Assembly: GCA_003559985.1 (NCBI GenBank)
Contig: PWJP01000171.1
Coordinates: 1-25,142, forward strand
Length of the DNA: 25,142 bases
Direction: 5' to 3'
From: Saprospirales bacterium
GTDB lineage: Bacteria > Bacteroidota > Bacteroidia > Chitinophagales > Saprospiraceae
Made by a program: the position numbers and the translations under genes. Positions within the stretch are counted from its first letter, which is position 1; each line of letters opens with the position of its first letter. The notes below the pieces were generated by a model. The model had not been told where the DNA came from and did not search any database. It worked only from the letters and a program-made list of their open reading frames with translations. Of the stretch, positions 8,044-16,902 are shown piece after piece.

Positions 8044-10518
8044 TTACTCTTCTTCCTCATCGGTATTGTTATCTACAACCGTCACATCAGCAATTGACTC
8101 TCCATTATTGAGCCTGATCACCCTCACTCCCTGAGTCGCTCGTCCCATAACCCGCAGGTCTTGCATCTTAATCCTGATGATGACACCTTTTTTGGTTGTG
8201 ATCATCAGGTCCTGGTCATCTGTTACGGCCTTAATGGCAATCAATTTACCGGTTTTATCATTGACGTTCATGGTTTTTACACCCTTTCCGCCACGATTGG
8301 TTATGCGGTAGTCATCGACCAGCGACCGCTTTCCATTCCCTTTTTCGGACAGCACCAACACAGTTTGCCGTGGGTCATCCGGATCCACTACGATCATACC
8401 CACAACGCGATCTATATCGTCGTCCAGCCTAATTCCACGGACACCGGCAGCCGTTCGTCCCATTGATCTCACATGAGATTCGTGAAATCTGATGGCCCTG
8501 CCATTTTGATTGGCCATCATAACCTCGGAGTTGCCATTAGTCAACTTAGCCTCTAGAAGGCTGTCTCCCTCTCGGATGGTAATAGCTGTAATTCCATTGG
8601 ATCTCGGCCTTGAGAAACTCTCAACAAGCGTTTTCTTAATTACACCGAAAGAGGTAGCAAAAAGGATGTAATTGTTGTTGATGAACTCCTCATCCTCGAG
8701 ATCTTGCACTTTAATGTAAGCCTTGACCCGGTCGTCTTTTGGCAATTGAATGATATTTTGGATTACGCGTCCTAAGCTGCTCTTTGACGCTTCCGGTATT
8801 TCGTAAACCTTAAGCCAAAAGCACTTACCTTTCTCTGTAAAGAGGAGCAAGTTGTCGTGGGTCCTGGCAGAAAACAGGTGTTCAACAAAATCGGCATCAC
8901 GAGTTTTACTTCCGCGCGAGCCACGACCTCCCCTACCCTGGGTTCTGTACTCAGTGACCTTGGTTCGTTTGATGTAACCTAAATGACTGATTGTCACAAC
9001 CACATCTTCATTGGGGATCATATCCTCGATGCTGATGTCACCGCCGTCAAGAGAAATTTCTGTTCTTCGCTCGTCTCCGAAAGTTTCCTTTACTTCCTGA
9101 AGTTCTTCTTTAACTATTTCTTTTTGCAGGTCTTCGGAAGCGAGTATTTTCTTGTAGTACTCAATTTTCTCAAGCAATTCCTCGTACTCATTTTTAACCT
9201 TTTCACGCTCCAGGCCGGTAAGGCGCTGCAGCCTCATGTCGAGAATTGCTTTTGCCTGTATCTCTGACAATTCAAAGGTTGACATCAGCCCTTCCTGTGC
9301 CTCATCTACAGTTTTGGATGCGCGAATAAGCGCGATGACTTCGTCGAGGTTGTCCAGGGCAATGAGCAATCCCTCGAGGATATGAGCCCTATCTTCCGCT
9401 TTTTTCAGATCGTACTGCGTCCTTCGAACAACCACCTCAATCCTAAAATCAACAAAATGGTGAATAAGGTCTTTGAGGTTGAGTTGAACGGGCTTACCAT
9501 TTACAAGAGCAATGTTATTGACCCCGTATGAGGTCTGAAGCGGGGTGTATTTGTAGAGTTTTGATAGAACGACATTGGAAATGGCATCTTTTTTCAGTTC
9601 CACCACAATGCGCAATCCATTACGGTCCGACTCATCCCGAACATCACTGATTCCAGTGACTTTCTCTTCATTGACAAGTTCAGCAATTTTAACCACGAGG
9701 GTTGCCTTGTTAACCTGATATGGAATTTCTGTAATTATGAGCCGCTCTCTTCCGGTGCCAGTTTGCTCAATATCTACCTTACCTCTTACAATAACTCTTC
9801 CCCTTCCGGTCTCAAAAGCCTCTTTGACACCACTGTATCCGTAAATGATACCGCCAGTTGGGAAATCCGGTGCTTTGATGTGTTTCATCAGGTCAGCTAC
9901 CTCCACCTCGGGATTGTCGATGTATCCATTAATACCGTCAATTACCTCTGTAAGGTTGTGTGGAAGCATATTGGTGGCCATACCTACTGCAATACCGGAA
10001 GCACCGTTTACCAGCAAGTTGGGAATACGCGAAGGCAAAACCGTTGGTTCCTGCATGGTATCGTCGAAATTCAGGACGAAATCAACAGTTTCCTTCTTTA
10101 TATCCGCGAGCAATTCATCCGAAATACGCTGAAGTCTGGCCTCTGTATATCGCATCGCAGCGGGGCTGTCGCCATCATTACTTCCGAAGTTACCCTGTCC
10201 TTGAACCAGTGGATACCTCAGAGACCAGGGTTGCGCCATTCTAACCATGGCATCATAGACAGCGCTGTCACCGTGCGGATGATACTTACCAAGCACCTCC
10301 CCCACTATTCTCGCTGACTTTTTGTAGGACTTGTTGTACTGAACGCCCAATTGGTCCATTCCAAACAGAATTCTCCTGTGAACGGGCTTCAATCCGTCCC
10401 TCACATCAGGCAGAGCGCGAGACACAATAACCGACATAGAGTAATCTATGTAGGCAGAACGCATCTGCTCCTCAATATTCACATCTATTATCCTCGATGC
10501 ATCTGTCATATGCTTCAA
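8044..10518 (-). CDS. gyrA: DNA gyrase subunit A
   Basis: The 824-residue breakage-reunion subunit of type IIA topoisomerase, which with GyrB introduces negative supercoils using ATP. The N-terminal region aligns easily with E. coli GyrA: RALPDVRDGLKPVHRRIL at about 34-51, KYHPHGDSAVYDAMVRMAQ at about 78-96 and the active-site tyrosine Tyr124 in AAMRYTEAR. The quinolone-determining residues equivalent to E. coli Ser83 and Asp87 are Ser85 and Asp89, so this allele carries the usual susceptible residues. The C-terminal DNA-wrapping domain begins with a GyrA-box-like QGRGGRG, which separates gyrase from ParC. The tail is acidic (NTDEEEE). Met1 is used here; Met4 (ATG 10507-10509) is an equally plausible start and would give a more normal leader from the -7 motif at 10530-10537. 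Confidence 0.98.
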   Translation of the reverse strand: MKHMTDASRIIDVNIEEQMRSAYIDYSMSVIVSRALPDVRDGLKPVHRRILFGMDQLGVQYNKSYKKSARIVGEVLGKYHPHGDSAVYDAMVRMAQPWSLRYPLVQGQGNFGSNDGDSPAAMRYTEARLQRISDELLADIKKETVDFVLNFDDTMQEPTVLPSRIPNLLVNGASGIAVGMATNMLPHNLTEVIDGINGYIDNPEVEVADLMKHIKAPDFPTGGIIYGYSGVKEAFETGRGRVIVRGKVDIEQTGTGRERLIITEIPYQVNKATLVVKIAELVNEEKVTGISDVRDESDRNGLRIVVELKKDAISNVVLSKLYKYTPLQTSYGVNNIALVNGKPVQLNLKDLIHHFVDFRIEVVVRRTQYDLKKAEDRAHILEGLLIALDNLDEVIALIRASKTVDEAQEGLMSTFELSEIQAKAILDMRLQRLTGLEREKVKNEYEELLEKIEYYKKILASEDLQKEIVKEELQEVKETFGDERRTEISLDGGDISIEDMIPNEDVVVTISHLGYIKRTKVTEYRTQGRGGRGSRGSKTRDADFVEHLFSARTHDNLLLFTEKGKCFWLKVYEIPEASKSSLGRVIQNIIQLPKDDRVKAYIKVQDLEDEEFINNNYILFATSFGVIKKTLVESFSRPRSNGITAITIREGDSLLEAKLTNGNSEVMMANQNGRAIRFHESHVRSMGRTAAGVRGIRLDDDIDRVVGMIVVDPDDPRQTVLVLSEKGNGKRSLVDDYRITNRGGKGVKTMNVNDKTGKLIAIKAVTDDQDLMITTKKGVIIRIKMQDLRVMGRATQGVRVIRLNNGESIADVTVVDNNTDEEEE

Positions 10519-10529
10519 ATTTTAAGGTG

Positions 10530-10537
10530 CAAAAGTA
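10530..10537 (-). promoter_or_regulatory. candidate -7 promoter element for gyrA
   Basis: On the minus strand TACTTTTG matches TAnnTTTG exactly, 12 bases before the annotated gyrA ATG. A matching TTTG -33 element at the usual distance is not seen. Transcription from it would leave only about 6 bases before the first ATG or about 15 before the second. Confidence 0.4.
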
Positions 10538-10712
10538 CTGAAAATATCCAACTTATCAGTAATATATTTGGGGCTAATTTATTGGCATTTCAAGTGGAAA
10601 AGCAACAAAAAAACAAAGTCACACCAATGAGCTGTTTATCAGCGAATTAGAAAGCCCTGCTTAAAGGCAATTAAAATGCGCCGGGCAAAAAACTGTGCCG
10701 TGAATTCAGCAT

Positions 10713-11390
10713 TCAATCATCCATCTTCTCAGGCCGTCTTTCGGCGGTTCGTTTTTCCGATTGGGAAAGTCGCCAATCATCGATTTTTTGTTGGTGTCCC
10801 GAGAGCAAGACATCAGGTACTTTCCAGCCACGAAATTCAGCGGGGCGGGTATAAACCGGCGGGGCAATCAGGTCGTCCTGAAAGGAATCAGTCAGTGCGC
10901 TGGTTTCATCATTAAGAACTCCCGGAATCAGGCGCCCTATTGCGTCAGTAATGACAGCAGCGGCGAGTTCACCACCTGAGAGCACATAATCGCCAATGGA
11001 TAATTCCCGGGTAATCAGATGCTCTCGAATTCTTTCATCCACGCCTTTATAATGGCCGCACAGAATGATGATGTTTTTCTTCAGTGACAGTTCATTGGCT
11101 GTGGATTGGTCGAAGAGTTTCCCGTCGGGAGCAGTGTAGATTACCTCGTCGTAATCTCTTTCCGATTGAAGCTTTTCCACACATTTCACTATGGGTTCTA
11201 CCATCAACACCATTCCGGCACCCCCGCCATAAGCATAATCATCCACTTGTTTGTGCTTTCCCTTTCCAAATTCCCTCAAATCGTGGAGATGAATTTCGAG
11301 CAGACCTTTTTGCCTTGCTCTTTTTACAATAGAGTGGTCAAAAGGACTGTGCAGCAATTCGGGGATGACCGAAATGATATCGACGCGCAT
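10713..11390 (-). CDS. trmD: tRNA (guanine37-N1)-methyltransferase
   Basis: A 225-residue cytosolic SPOUT-class (trefoil knot) enzyme that transfers a methyl group from S-adenosylmethionine to N1 of G37, next to the anticodon, to prevent +1 frameshifting. Signature segments are all present: VDDYAYGGGAGMV (about 49-61), CGHYKGVDERI (111-121), SIGDYVLSGGE (131-141) forming the knot and cofactor site, and the C-terminal FRGWKVPDVLLSGHQ...WRLSQSEKRT region. Length is slightly short of E. coli TrmD but usual for Bacteroidota. The ATG starts only four bases after the stop of the FKBP gene, so it is likely co-transcribed. It is not next to rpsP-rimM-rplS as in many bacteria. Confidence 0.97.
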   Translation of the reverse strand: MRVDIISVIPELLHSPFDHSIVKRARQKGLLEIHLHDLREFGKGKHKQVDDYAYGGGAGMVLMVEPIVKCVEKLQSERDYDEVIYTAPDGKLFDQSTANELSLKKNIIILCGHYKGVDERIREHLITRELSIGDYVLSGGELAAAVITDAIGRLIPGVLNDETSALTDSFQDDLIAPPVYTRPAEFRGWKVPDVLLSGHQQKIDDWRLSQSEKRTAERRPEKMDD

Positions 11391-11394
11391 GTAA

Positions 11395-12072
11395 TTAATC
11401 TATGCTGAGGAGTTCTACTTCAAAAATCAACATGGAGTAAGGCTTAATCAGGTCTCCTGCACCTCTTTCACCATAAGCCAGATTACTTGGGACAAAAAGC
11501 CTCCATTTGGAACCAACGGGCATCTTTTGAAGTGCTTGCTGCCAACCCTCTATCACTCCATTTACCGGGAAAGTAGCAGGTTCACCCCTTTTTACTGAAC
11601 TGTCAAATACAGTTCCATCCAGGAGTGTGCCGTGGTAATGGGTGGTAACCCGGTCAGTGGCAGACGGTACGGGACCGTCACCCTCCTCCAGTACCATGTA
11701 TTGTAGTCCTGATGGGAGTTCCTTAACATCGTCCTTCTCCCTGTTTTTCTTCAAAAAGGCTTCTTCCGCCTTGACATTTTCCTCAAATTGGGAGAGATTT
11801 TTTTGTGCAAGGTATTGTTGAATAACCTGATTGGCCTGATTCATGTCCAACTTCGCATTCCGGTCTGCCTCCATGACATCGAGAATTCCCTCTTTCAGGG
11901 ACTGGCCCTCGATCTCGGTCAGTCCTTGCTGTTGAAGGTTCTGGGCGAGGATCATACCAACGCTGTAACTCAAAGTATCCATTTTGTCTGTGTTTTGTCC
12001 ATAGACACATGTCCAACCCACTGCCAGAGCAATGAGTAGAAATGAGGTTCTGGTGTTTATTAATTTAATCAT
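11395..12072 (-). CDS. secreted FKBP-type peptidyl-prolyl isomerase
   Basis: A 225-residue protein of the FkpA/Mip type, which speeds cis-trans isomerisation of Xaa-Pro bonds during folding in the periplasm. Residues 1-25 are a signal peptide (ending CVYG before QNTDK; no lipobox). Residues about 30-115 are the helical N-terminal dimerisation domain (DTLSYSVGMILAQNLQQQG...QANQVIQQYLAQKN). The FKBP fold covers about 140-224, with HYHGTLLDGTVFDSS, the binding-pocket segment FPVNGVIEGW and the closing YGERGAGDLIKPYSMLIFEVEL. The start overlaps the stop of the M20 dipeptidase gene by four bases (ATGA), and the stop is four bases from trmD, so translational coupling within one operon is likely. 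Confidence 0.93.
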   Translation of the reverse strand: MIKLINTRTSFLLIALAVGWTCVYGQNTDKMDTLSYSVGMILAQNLQQQGLTEIEGQSLKEGILDVMEADRNAKLDMNQANQVIQQYLAQKNLSQFEENVKAEEAFLKKNREKDDVKELPSGLQYMVLEEGDGPVPSATDRVTTHYHGTLLDGTVFDSSVKRGEPATFPVNGVIEGWQQALQKMPVGSKWRLFVPSNLAYGERGAGDLIKPYSMLIFEVELLSID

Positions 12073-13475
12073 TTTTGCTGTTTTTTCAATTCGGAATAAT
12101 GCTTGTAAAATCCGGGTACGGTTTCTATTCCCTTAAAGTAATTAACCAGTCCAAAGTGCTCATTTGGCGAGTGAAGGGCGTCAGAATCCAAACCGAAACC
12201 AAGTAGTATTGACTTCGCTCCCAGCACTTCCTCAAAAAGCGCAACAATTGGGATTGAGCCTCCGCTCCGCAATGGAATGGGTGGCTTACCAAATGCATCT
12301 ACCACTGCCAAATGGGCTGCTCGGTATTCATCTGAATCTGTTCCAACCACTACCGGCTCCCCTCCGTGATGAGGCGTCACTTTAACATCAACGGTATTGG
12401 GAGCTATTTTCTTGAAGTGGCGGGTAAAAAGATCTGTAATTTCTTCACTGCTCTGGTGGGGAACAAGGCGCATGCTGATCTTGGCATAAGCTTTGGATGG
12501 CAGAACTGTTTTGGCACCCTCCCCAGTGTAGCCACCCCAAATTCCATTCACATCCAAACTGGGCCGGATGGAAGTACGCTCAAGGGAAGTGTAGCCCTTT
12601 TCTCCGTTTACATCCTCCAGGTTAAGATCTTTTTTGTAAGCCTCCAGATCAAAAGGCGCTTTTCCCATCAGTTCTCTCTCCTCATCGGCCACCTTTTCCA
12701 CCTTGTCGTAAAAGCCCTCAACCGTGATTTTGTTGTTCTCGTCCTTGAGACTGGCGATCATATCACACAGTACATTGACGGGATTATCAACCGCTCCACC
12801 GTAAATGCCGGAGTGAAGATCTCTATTGGGTCCTGTCACTTCAACTTCCACATAGCTCAAGCCCCTCAATCCTGTGGTAATGGACGGGGTATCCATGGAT
12901 ATCATCGCGGTATCTGAAATCAGGATGACATCGCAATCCAGTTTTTCTATAAACTTTCTACAAAAGTCCCCGAGGTGGGCAGATCCCACTTCTTCTTCGC
13001 CCTCGATCATAAACTTGATATTGCAGGGAATATCCCCCAATTCATTCATGGCCTCAAAAGCCTTTATGTGGAGATACATCTGCCCTTTGTCATCGCTGGA
13101 ACCACGGGCAAAAATTGCGCCTTCCGGGTGGTTAACTGTCTTTTTTACAACGGGTTCAAATGGTTCTGATTCCCACAATTCCAATGGATCGGGTGGTTGC
13201 ACATCGTAGTGACCATAAACCAAAACGGTGGGGAGTTTTTTGTCAACAATTTTTTCTCCGTACACGATTGGGTGACCTTCCGTGGAAATCACCTCTGCAC
13301 TATCCGCTCCGGCTTTTAGCAATTTATCTTTTACGTAATCGGCTGCAGACAGCATATCGTCCTTGTGCCTGGAATCAGCACTGACAGATGGAATTTTTAA
13401 CAATTCGAACAACTCTTCCAGGAAGCGATCCCTGTTTTGCGCAATGTAATCATTTAAACCTTTCATCAAAACCAC
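12069..13475 (-). CDS. M20-family dipeptidase
   Basis: A 468-residue cytosolic two-zinc peptidase of the M20 family, closest in layout to the dipeptidases that resemble carnosinase/CNDP. Zinc ligands and catalytic residues are visible: His89 in GHYDVQP, bridging Asp128 in RGSSDDKGQ, the Glu161-Glu162 pair in EGEEEVGS, Asp188 in ISDT and His435 in DALHSPNE. The lid or dimerisation domain lies between about 205 and 385 and contains the conserved GPNRDLHSGIYGG. No signal peptide. Met1 is taken as start; Met4 (ATG 13464-13466) is also possible. The gene sits 33 bases downstream of the GNAT gene and overlaps the FKBP gene, forming the second member of a four-gene unit. Substrate is not predictable beyond short peptides. 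Confidence 0.93.
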   Translation of the reverse strand: MVLMKGLNDYIAQNRDRFLEELFELLKIPSVSADSRHKDDMLSAADYVKDKLLKAGADSAEVISTEGHPIVYGEKIVDKKLPTVLVYGHYDVQPPDPLELWESEPFEPVVKKTVNHPEGAIFARGSSDDKGQMYLHIKAFEAMNELGDIPCNIKFMIEGEEEVGSAHLGDFCRKFIEKLDCDVILISDTAMISMDTPSITTGLRGLSYVEVEVTGPNRDLHSGIYGGAVDNPVNVLCDMIASLKDENNKITVEGFYDKVEKVADEERELMGKAPFDLEAYKKDLNLEDVNGEKGYTSLERTSIRPSLDVNGIWGGYTGEGAKTVLPSKAYAKISMRLVPHQSSEEITDLFTRHFKKIAPNTVDVKVTPHHGGEPVVVGTDSDEYRAAHLAVVDAFGKPPIPLRSGGSIPIVALFEEVLGAKSILLGFGLDSDALHSPNEHFGLVNYFKGIETVPGFYKHYSELKKQQK

Positions 13476-13508
13476 TTTTTATTAAAAAATATACTTTACT
13501 TCTTGTCG

Positions 13509-14045
13509 TCAAAAGATGTGTCCCATGAGGTCAAGTTCTCCATTGGGCCAGTCGAGGTCACTTAACTTTTTGTACATTAATCCGTCCTCTACCCTTCTTC
13601 TAACCAGTCCAAGGGACTTGTTGTTTTGGACCATCACCCATCTGCACACATTTTCCGCTCTTTCAAAACCCTTTTTTGCATAAAATTCATGAACATTAGT
13701 CACTAAAACCAGGAAATCAATCTGGGCTTCAACAGCCATTTCCTCCAATTTCGTCATTAGATCAGAGGCAATTCCGGCCTTCCTGGACTTTTCGGTTACA
13801 CACAAATCAGAGATGCCAAATATGTTGTAGATCATCTCGCCACATGATATTATGCGGTGATGAACAGCTACATGACCCTCCAGCGCATCTTTGCTCTCGG
13901 CTAACAGCCTGAAGCTAGGCAATTGATGGAGAAAGTGCTTACCCCTCGGATATCCATTGAATGAACCCTGAAGTAAATAGGCAATTTTGGCAGCCATCTC
14001 AGGATCGAGCTTGTACTCCTTAATTTCTCTGATTTGAATCTTCAT
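13509..14045 (-). CDS. GNAT-family N-acetyltransferase
   Basis: A 178-residue protein with the GNAT acyl-CoA-binding fold. The central strand ISDLCVTEKSRK runs into the acetyl-CoA pyrophosphate loop RKAGIASDLM (88-97, a version of Q/RxxGxG/A), followed by strand IDFLVLVTN and the helix EFYAKKGFERAENVCRW typical of motif B. The substrate (small molecule, peptide or protein) cannot be told. It is the first gene of the minus-strand run GNAT, M20 peptidase, FKBP and trmD; the promoter must lie in 14046-14361, but I could not place it. Confidence 0.85.
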   Translation of the reverse strand: MKIQIREIKEYKLDPEMAAKIAYLLQGSFNGYPRGKHFLHQLPSFRLLAESKDALEGHVAVHHRIISCGEMIYNIFGISDLCVTEKSRKAGIASDLMTKLEEMAVEAQIDFLVLVTNVHEFYAKKGFERAENVCRWVMVQNNKSLGLVRRRVEDGLMYKKLSDLDWPNGELDLMGHIF

Positions 14046-14361
14046 GTGTACTGGTGCAAGTTGTTGATGGATAATTGTTTATGGGAAGGCCCTGTCCGAA
14101 AAAAAAGCTGAAGATAGGATATTTTGGTAAATTCCAGGTTCTACAAAGCGACTATTTTTTGAAAAGCCATTTACATCATTGTATAATTTTGTCTATTAAC
14201 CTTTTACAATATATATATTTCAATAATATTTAAACACTCTTTCATAAAAGGTGCAACTTTCATTTTCTTACAATAACTTAAAGCGGCATTTTCTCCCAAT
14301 TGGTTATCACTGGCTTAGATTGGCAGCATCTCCAGGGCAACATTTATAATGGACCAACTTT
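14046..14361. other. AT-rich intergenic region without a visible gene
   Basis: These 316 bases between the GNAT gene and a weak ORF contain a very AT-rich core at about 14145-14250. It should hold the promoter of the GNAT operon. I see no open frame of useful length, RNA gene or strong hairpin. Confidence 0.6.
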
Positions 14362-14697
14362 CTATGATCCAAAAATATGTCTGAGGGAGGGCATTTGCAC
14401 CAGATTCCCCATATCAACCATTTTGGTCGAGGAAATATAATATATCGCAGCAAGGGGATTTTCTCCACGCTCGAGCACCCCACCTATCTTATCCACAGTG
14501 AGGCTTCTGATTTTTTCAGCCCTCATCACCGATTTAGCATCACACCCCACATCCCAGGAAAAAACCTTGTTGTGTTCCAGCCGGTGTGCATCCAACAGTA
14601 AGCCGTAATGGCGTGAGAGCACAACAAAACCCTCTGAAAATTCGCGCTCTATATCATAGTGCAGCCCTTGTATTTCCTCTCTATAGCGCCTTTCCAA
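14362..14697 (-). CDS. uncertain small hypothetical protein
   Basis: An open frame of 111 codons in an otherwise empty 794-base gap. It has no ATG near its beginning: translation would need TTG at 14695-14697, four codons after an in-frame TAA at 14707-14709. The predicted peptide has protein-like composition, with a charged helical start (ERRYREEIQGLHYDIEREFSEG), then FVVLSRHYGLLLDAHRLEHNKVF, and no signal peptide or membrane segment. I do not recognise a family. It could be a real small gene, the remnant of a larger decayed gene, or chance; the opposite-strand frame is His-rich and looks less like a protein. Confidence 0.3.
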   Translation of the reverse strand: MERRYREEIQGLHYDIEREFSEGFVVLSRHYGLLLDAHRLEHNKVFSWDVGCDAKSVMRAEKIRSLTVDKIGGVLERGENPLAAIYYISSTKMVDMGNLVQMPSLRHIFGS

Positions 14698-14839
14698 ATG
14701 AGCAGGTTACTAAGGTAAACATATACAGGCATACAGGTCGGTTTTAGGATAAAGTAACTCAAATTTTTGAAAAGAATTACGGATGGCTGGGTACAAAACA
14801 GAGGCAAACAACACTTTAAGGCGCAATTAATTCATTAGT

Positions 14840-16900
14840 ATGCCAATTAGTTTCCAGGAGGTTCCATTTTTGAGATTGATAGCGGGCTGGATCGCAGGCA
14901 GTCTCGCTTACGTTTACGAATTGGACCTCAACCAATTGTGCCTGGGGATACTTTTTTTTGGATTGTTTGTACTGGCATATCGATTAGCCGGGAGGATAGA
15001 GACATCACATCTCATTGGTTCTCTACTTATTTTGCTCATGGTTTTACTTGGATTTGGGAGATCCTGGAGCAAGGACTGGCATGAGATGCGCAATCACTTT
15101 AGCCAGGTGGAGGGAGAGCTTTTGCTTGTGGGCAGTATTGCCGAAGTAAATGAAAGGCAAAACTCCCTTGCGATGACAGTGGATGTGGTGGGAGGCAGGC
15201 AAATTTCCCGGCAGAGAAACCTTGACAAAATCAATGGCAGATTGCTCTTAATCGTAAGGAAAAACGAAGGATTGGATGAACTCATTCCCGGAAGGAAAGT
15301 CCAGTTCAAGGCAAACATTACAGAAGTAGCTTCTCCAGCCAACCCACGCGCATTTTCCTACAGGGATTTTCTGGCCAGAAAGCGGATTTACCACCAGGCA
15401 TTTGTCGAAAAAGATGACTTAATGCTGCTTAACCAAAGCAGTTCCATCGCCAGAGAAAAGATACATACATTCCGATCTGAATTTATCCAAAATCTCAAAG
15501 ATCACACCCACCAACCGGCTACTGCAGGGATGATCAACGGGATTGTACTGGGTGACAGGTCTTTGTTGAAGGACGAGATCAACAGTGCATTCCGGGATGT
15601 TGGTGCAGCTCATGTACTCGCGGTCAGCGGCTTGCATGTAGGCATTGTTTTCTCCATTTTCTACTTTTTTCTGAAAAATACCAACAGGCTTGTTCGCGCA
15701 GTGGTCATTTTGGCAGGGGTCTGGGCATTTGTAATTTTTGCGGGAGCGCCTCCCTCTGCAGTCAGAGCCGGCAGTATGTTCAGCATTTTTACCCTGGGTG
15801 GGCTTTTTGGGAGAAAGGCGCACTCTCTGAACATTCTCGCATTCTGCGCCTTCCTGCATTTGTTTTTGGAACCTAATCTCATGCGAGATGTGGGATTTCA
15901 ATTCAGTTATCTGGCCCTGGCCGGAATTATCATCTTTTTCAGAAAAGTAAATGTACTCATTCCAGCCCCTCGCAAACTATCCCCTGTCAAGGATCTGATA
16001 AGTTTGTCCATTGCTGCTCAATTGGGTGTACTCCCACTCAGTGTTTATTATTTTGGTCAGGCATCGCCCTACTTTATGCTTTCGAGTATTTTCTCTGTGG
16101 CAGGTGCTTACCTTATACTGACAGGGGGGCTTATCACAGGATTACTGGGTTTTGTATTCCCGGCCGGAGCGGATTTGGCGGGTTGGTTTATGGACTACAT
16201 CTGCGGAGGCCTGGCATGGGTGATGATGGGTTTCACCAAACTGCCCTTTGCCACCTTTAGAGAGCTGTATATGAACCCAGGCACTCTGATAGTAACTTAC
16301 ATCCTCACTGTAATCACTGCATTGATATGGTACCGTAGAATTGCCAACTGGCGAATGCCGGTTTACAGTTTGGCTGCTCTTGTCTTTCTCACTGGATTCA
16401 CCTGCAAGTTGGATAGCTACGGCAGGGATTCCTTTTACATATACAGCACTGGACAAGATTTTTTGGCTGATGTTTTTGTCCCGGGAAAAGTAATCACATT
16501 AAAAACCCTGGGATTGAAAGAGAGAAGCGAGGATTTCGCCGCCTCAGGCAATCGGCAGTACTACAGAACCAGAAACAGAAAGGTGCGAGATATCACCTTT
16601 CAAAAGGGTGAGGAAATCAAACTGATTCAAACTCAATATTACAACCTCATCTTTTCCTACGGAGGAGCAATACCGGAAAAATTACCCACTGAAAGCTCCC
16701 GAACGAAACTAATTTTCATAGGGGCTGAAGAGATAAGTGAGCGCAAACTCATGGAGTTAAACCTTACTGATGGCATCGTCCTGGTTTTAACTCGATCAAA
16801 CAGCAGGAGGGTGAATTCCATCCTCAAAGCGTATGCAGAAAAGCAAGGATTAGAAGTCGCGACCAATTTCAATCAATATTTTTCATCAAAAAGCAATTGA
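14840..16900 (+). CDS. comEC: ComEC/Rec2-type DNA uptake channel protein
   Basis: A 686-residue polytopic inner-membrane protein. Residues about 10-70 contain the first membrane segments. A soluble OB-like region (DUF4131 type, about 85-200) follows, then the ComEC competence domain starting with AGMINGIVLGDRSLL and the hallmark AAHVLAVSGLHVGIVFSIFYF (about 256-276), GAPPSAVRAGSMF (302-314) and further helices to about 530. The family forms the channel through which single-stranded DNA enters the cytoplasm in natural transformation. The C-terminal part (about 535-686) does not show a metallo-beta-lactamase HxHxDH motif, so the nuclease-like domain of Gram-positive ComEC is absent. The stop codon lies two bases before the ATG of the HhH gene, indicating an operon. 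Confidence 0.92.
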   Translation: MPISFQEVPFLRLIAGWIAGSLAYVYELDLNQLCLGILFFGLFVLAYRLAGRIETSHLIGSLLILLMVLLGFGRSWSKDWHEMRNHFSQVEGELLLVGSIAEVNERQNSLAMTVDVVGGRQISRQRNLDKINGRLLLIVRKNEGLDELIPGRKVQFKANITEVASPANPRAFSYRDFLARKRIYHQAFVEKDDLMLLNQSSSIAREKIHTFRSEFIQNLKDHTHQPATAGMINGIVLGDRSLLKDEINSAFRDVGAAHVLAVSGLHVGIVFSIFYFFLKNTNRLVRAVVILAGVWAFVIFAGAPPSAVRAGSMFSIFTLGGLFGRKAHSLNILAFCAFLHLFLEPNLMRDVGFQFSYLALAGIIIFFRKVNVLIPAPRKLSPVKDLISLSIAAQLGVLPLSVYYFGQASPYFMLSSIFSVAGAYLILTGGLITGLLGFVFPAGADLAGWFMDYICGGLAWVMMGFTKLPFATFRELYMNPGTLIVTYILTVITALIWYRRIANWRMPVYSLAALVFLTGFTCKLDSYGRDSFYIYSTGQDFLADVFVPGKVITLKTLGLKERSEDFAASGNRQYYRTRNRKVRDITFQKGEEIKLIQTQYYNLIFSYGGAIPEKLPTESSRTKLIFIGAEEISERKLMELNLTDGIVLVLTRSNSRRVNSILKAYAEKQGLEVATNFNQYFSSKSN

Positions 16901-16902
16901 CC

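Noticed and set aside
9763..10317. Long open frame on the plus strand opposite gyrA (184 codons)
   Set aside because: It is antisense to the highly conserved GyrA catalytic region and its peptide has no recognisable domain; a shadow frame.
16897..16902. TTG start for the HhH protein overlapping the comEC stop
   Set aside because: An ATG six bases further is a stronger start and adds no loss of domain.
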